DNA from: Gelidibacter salicanalis
GTDB taxonomy: Bacteria > Bacteroidota > Bacteroidia > Flavobacteriales > Flavobacteriaceae
Length of the DNA stretch: 64,000 nt
Reading direction: 5' to 3'
Assembly: GCF_007997285.1 (NCBI RefSeq)
Contig: NZ_VORX01000001.1
Coordinates: 62,001 to 126,000, forward strand
Shown here: positions 62,862-64,000 of the stretch, in pieces
Numbering within the stretch: the first letter of the stretch is position 1
Layout of the letters: every line of letters starts with the position of its first letter
The notes under the pieces: generated by a model
What the model was told of the DNA's origin: nothing
The model's database searches: none
What the model saw: only the letters and a program-made list of their open reading frames with translations
Made by a program: the position numbers and the translations under genes

Positions 62862-63584
62862 ATGTACTATTATTTTATTATTGCTTTTCAAGCATTTTGT
62901 ATTTACCATCTTTTCAAAAACAAGAATTCATTTTACTGGATTTTTGCCATCATCTTTTTGCCGCTTATTGGCTGCATCGTGTACTTGGTAACACAAGTGA
63001 TTACAAAACGCGACACAGAGAAAATTCAGGATAATTTGACCACCATCATTGATCCCTCTAAAAGCGTACGGGATCTTGAGAAAAAACTTGAATTTACAGA
63101 TACTTATGAAAATAGAGTGAATCTTGCAGATGCCTATTTGGCCTCTCATAACGATGCGAAAGCCATCGAGCATTACAAAATAGCTTTAGAGGACAAAACC
63201 CAAAATGGATTTTATGTCAAAACCCAAATGGTCAAAGCGTATTATAACTCGAAAAATTTTGATGAGGTTATCAGGTTGGGGGAGATGCTCGAGCATCATA
63301 AGGACTACTCAAAATCTGATGTGCCTTTTTATTTTGGAATGGCTTTGGCGGAAAAGAATCGCACGGCAGAAGCAGAAACACAATTAAGCGCGATTGATAG
63401 ACCATATTCAAATTATAATGAACGATTGGCCTTTGCCAAATTTCTGTTGCGCATTGACAAAACCACAAAGGGAAAAGCACTGTTAGAGGAACTCCATGAA
63501 GAAATGCAAAACATGACCAAAATGAATCAACGGATTTATAAATCGACCAGTCTTGAAGTAGAGAGATTGAGAGCTAAAGTCTGA
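62862..63584 (+). CDS. TPR-like protein with N-terminal membrane segments
   Basis: 240 residues. Two hydrophobic helices at the N-terminus (about 2-16 and 23-46, FYWIFAIIFLPLIGCIVYLV) match the PLDc_N (cardiolipin synthase N-terminal) type. TPR-like helices follow (about 80-225: ENRVNLADAYLASHNDAKAIEHYKIAL, YVKTQMVKAYYNSKNFDEVIRLGE, SDVPFYFGMALAEKNRTAEAETQL). Likely a scaffold at the inner membrane; no catalytic motif. The next gene starts one base after its stop, so the two probably form an operon. Confidence 0.8.
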   Translation: MYYYFIIAFQAFCIYHLFKNKNSFYWIFAIIFLPLIGCIVYLVTQVITKRDTEKIQDNLTTIIDPSKSVRDLEKKLEFTDTYENRVNLADAYLASHNDAKAIEHYKIALEDKTQNGFYVKTQMVKAYYNSKNFDEVIRLGEMLEHHKDYSKSDVPFYFGMALAEKNRTAEAETQLSAIDRPYSNYNERLAFAKFLLRIDKTTKGKALLEELHEEMQNMTKMNQRIYKSTSLEVERLRAKV

Positions 63585-63585
63585 A

Positions 63586-64000
63586 ATGTTTTTACACCAA
63601 CATCCATATCCACCATTTATTAAAGAAGATACCACAACGCTTATTGTAGGCACCTTACCACCGCCGCGGTTTTCAGTTGGGGAACTTTTAGAGAAAGATG
63701 TTGATTTTTGCTATGGAAGTTATTTTAACTCGCTTTGGTTATTTATTGATAAAATTCACAAGTTGAATTTAAGGTTTGATAATTCCAAAGAAGCAGTAGA
63801 CCAACGCAAAGCATTTTTAATCGCTCATAAAATTGGAATATGTGACATAGTTGCAAGTGCGGAACGCCAAAAAATTGATGCTTCAGATTTGGGCATGACT
63901 AACATCCGTTTACGAGATTTGGTAGGCTATTTGCGGGATTATCCTAATATTAAAACACTACTTTTTACAGGTGGAAACAGTAAAAATGGTCCAGAATATT
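63586..64000 (+). CDS. Uracil-DNA-glycosylase-superfamily protein, C-terminus cut by window edge
   Basis: Open frame from ATG 63586 to the edge (138 codons in the window), one base after the TPR gene stop. PFIKEDTTTLIVGTLPPPRF and FCYGSYFNSLW match the active-site strand and loop of the UDG fold, in the branch that includes hypoxanthine or MUG-like glycosylases (the usual GSxPG is GTLPPP here). ICDIVASAERQKIDASD fits the next helix. Its DNA-repair role is inferred; the second catalytic block lies past the window. Confidence 0.7.
   Translation, partial: MFLHQHPYPPFIKEDTTTLIVGTLPPPRFSVGELLEKDVDFCYGSYFNSLWLFIDKIHKLNLRFDNSKEAVDQRKAFLIAHKIGICDIVASAERQKIDASDLGMTNIRLRDLVGYLRDYPNIKTLLFTGGNSKNGPEY

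Overview
The window looks like a chromosomal segment of a member of the Flavobacteriaceae (Bacteroidota). The evidence is AT-rich DNA, few Shine-Dalgarno sequences, several TAnnTTTG-type -7 promoter boxes, SusC/CarboxypepD_reg-style outer-membrane receptors, bacillithiol synthesis (BshC), GSCFA and LysM/PBP1-like proteins, ribosomal protein THX and a DUF4295 gene next to L28/L33. About 90% is protein coding. No tRNA, rRNA, CRISPR array, prophage or complete insertion sequence was seen.

Layout. 1-710: the 3' part of the window's only transposase-like gene, a REP-associated (RAYT/Y1) enzyme, read on the minus strand. It carries a (CAA)27 polyglutamine tract and a perfect 28-bp palindrome inside its reading frame. 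0.8-15 kb: pyruvate carboxylase, HtpG, an exported S9 peptidase, a FabH-like synthase, an outer-membrane receptor, a CoA-binding protein and an SSS symporter. 15-27 kb: recR, a glycosyltransferase, a 2-oxoacid dehydrogenase E2, an exonuclease, the FAH-Hpt-cinA operon, the rpmB-rpmG-DUF4295 ribosomal operon, ftsY, an amidase lipoprotein and rimO. 27-42 kb: mgtE, two exported proteins (regulatory-domain protein and M14 peptidase), bshC, a PLP decarboxylase, guaA, the LysM/PBP1-like protein with osmC, a DUF3820 protein, yihY and era. 42-55 kb: a two-TM membrane protein, der, a second outer-membrane receptor, a VOC protein, the M23-merR-lemA-TPM-TPM cluster, alaS and a GSCFA protein. 56-64 kb: a tandem pair of exported ferritin-like proteins, coaD, ddl, a PASTA protein with an rluD-type synthase, yaaA, the THX gene, a TPR protein and the start of a uracil-DNA-glycosylase-like gene.

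The gene content is mostly housekeeping: translation (L28, L33, THX, RimO, AlaS, Era, Der, RluD-like), envelope (Ddl, PASTA, M23, LysM), protein export (FtsY), central metabolism (Pyc, E2, GuaA, CoaD) and redox (BshC, OsmC, YaaA).

The unusual content is between genes. Several spacers carry short tandem arrays with an exact 7-nt period: CAGTNNN at four places, TGAGGNN at one and a weaker NAGAANN at one. A 4-unit 10-nt array also occurs. Most heptamer arrays start within a few bases of the stop codon of the gene they follow and read in that gene's direction. Two ~212-bp spacer elements with matching ends (TGTCC...GGACA) look like copies of one small mobile or repeat element. These repeats, the transposase with its embedded palindrome and polyQ tract, and a 29-codon leader ORF with clustered Ala codons just before alaS are the best candidates for something undescribed.
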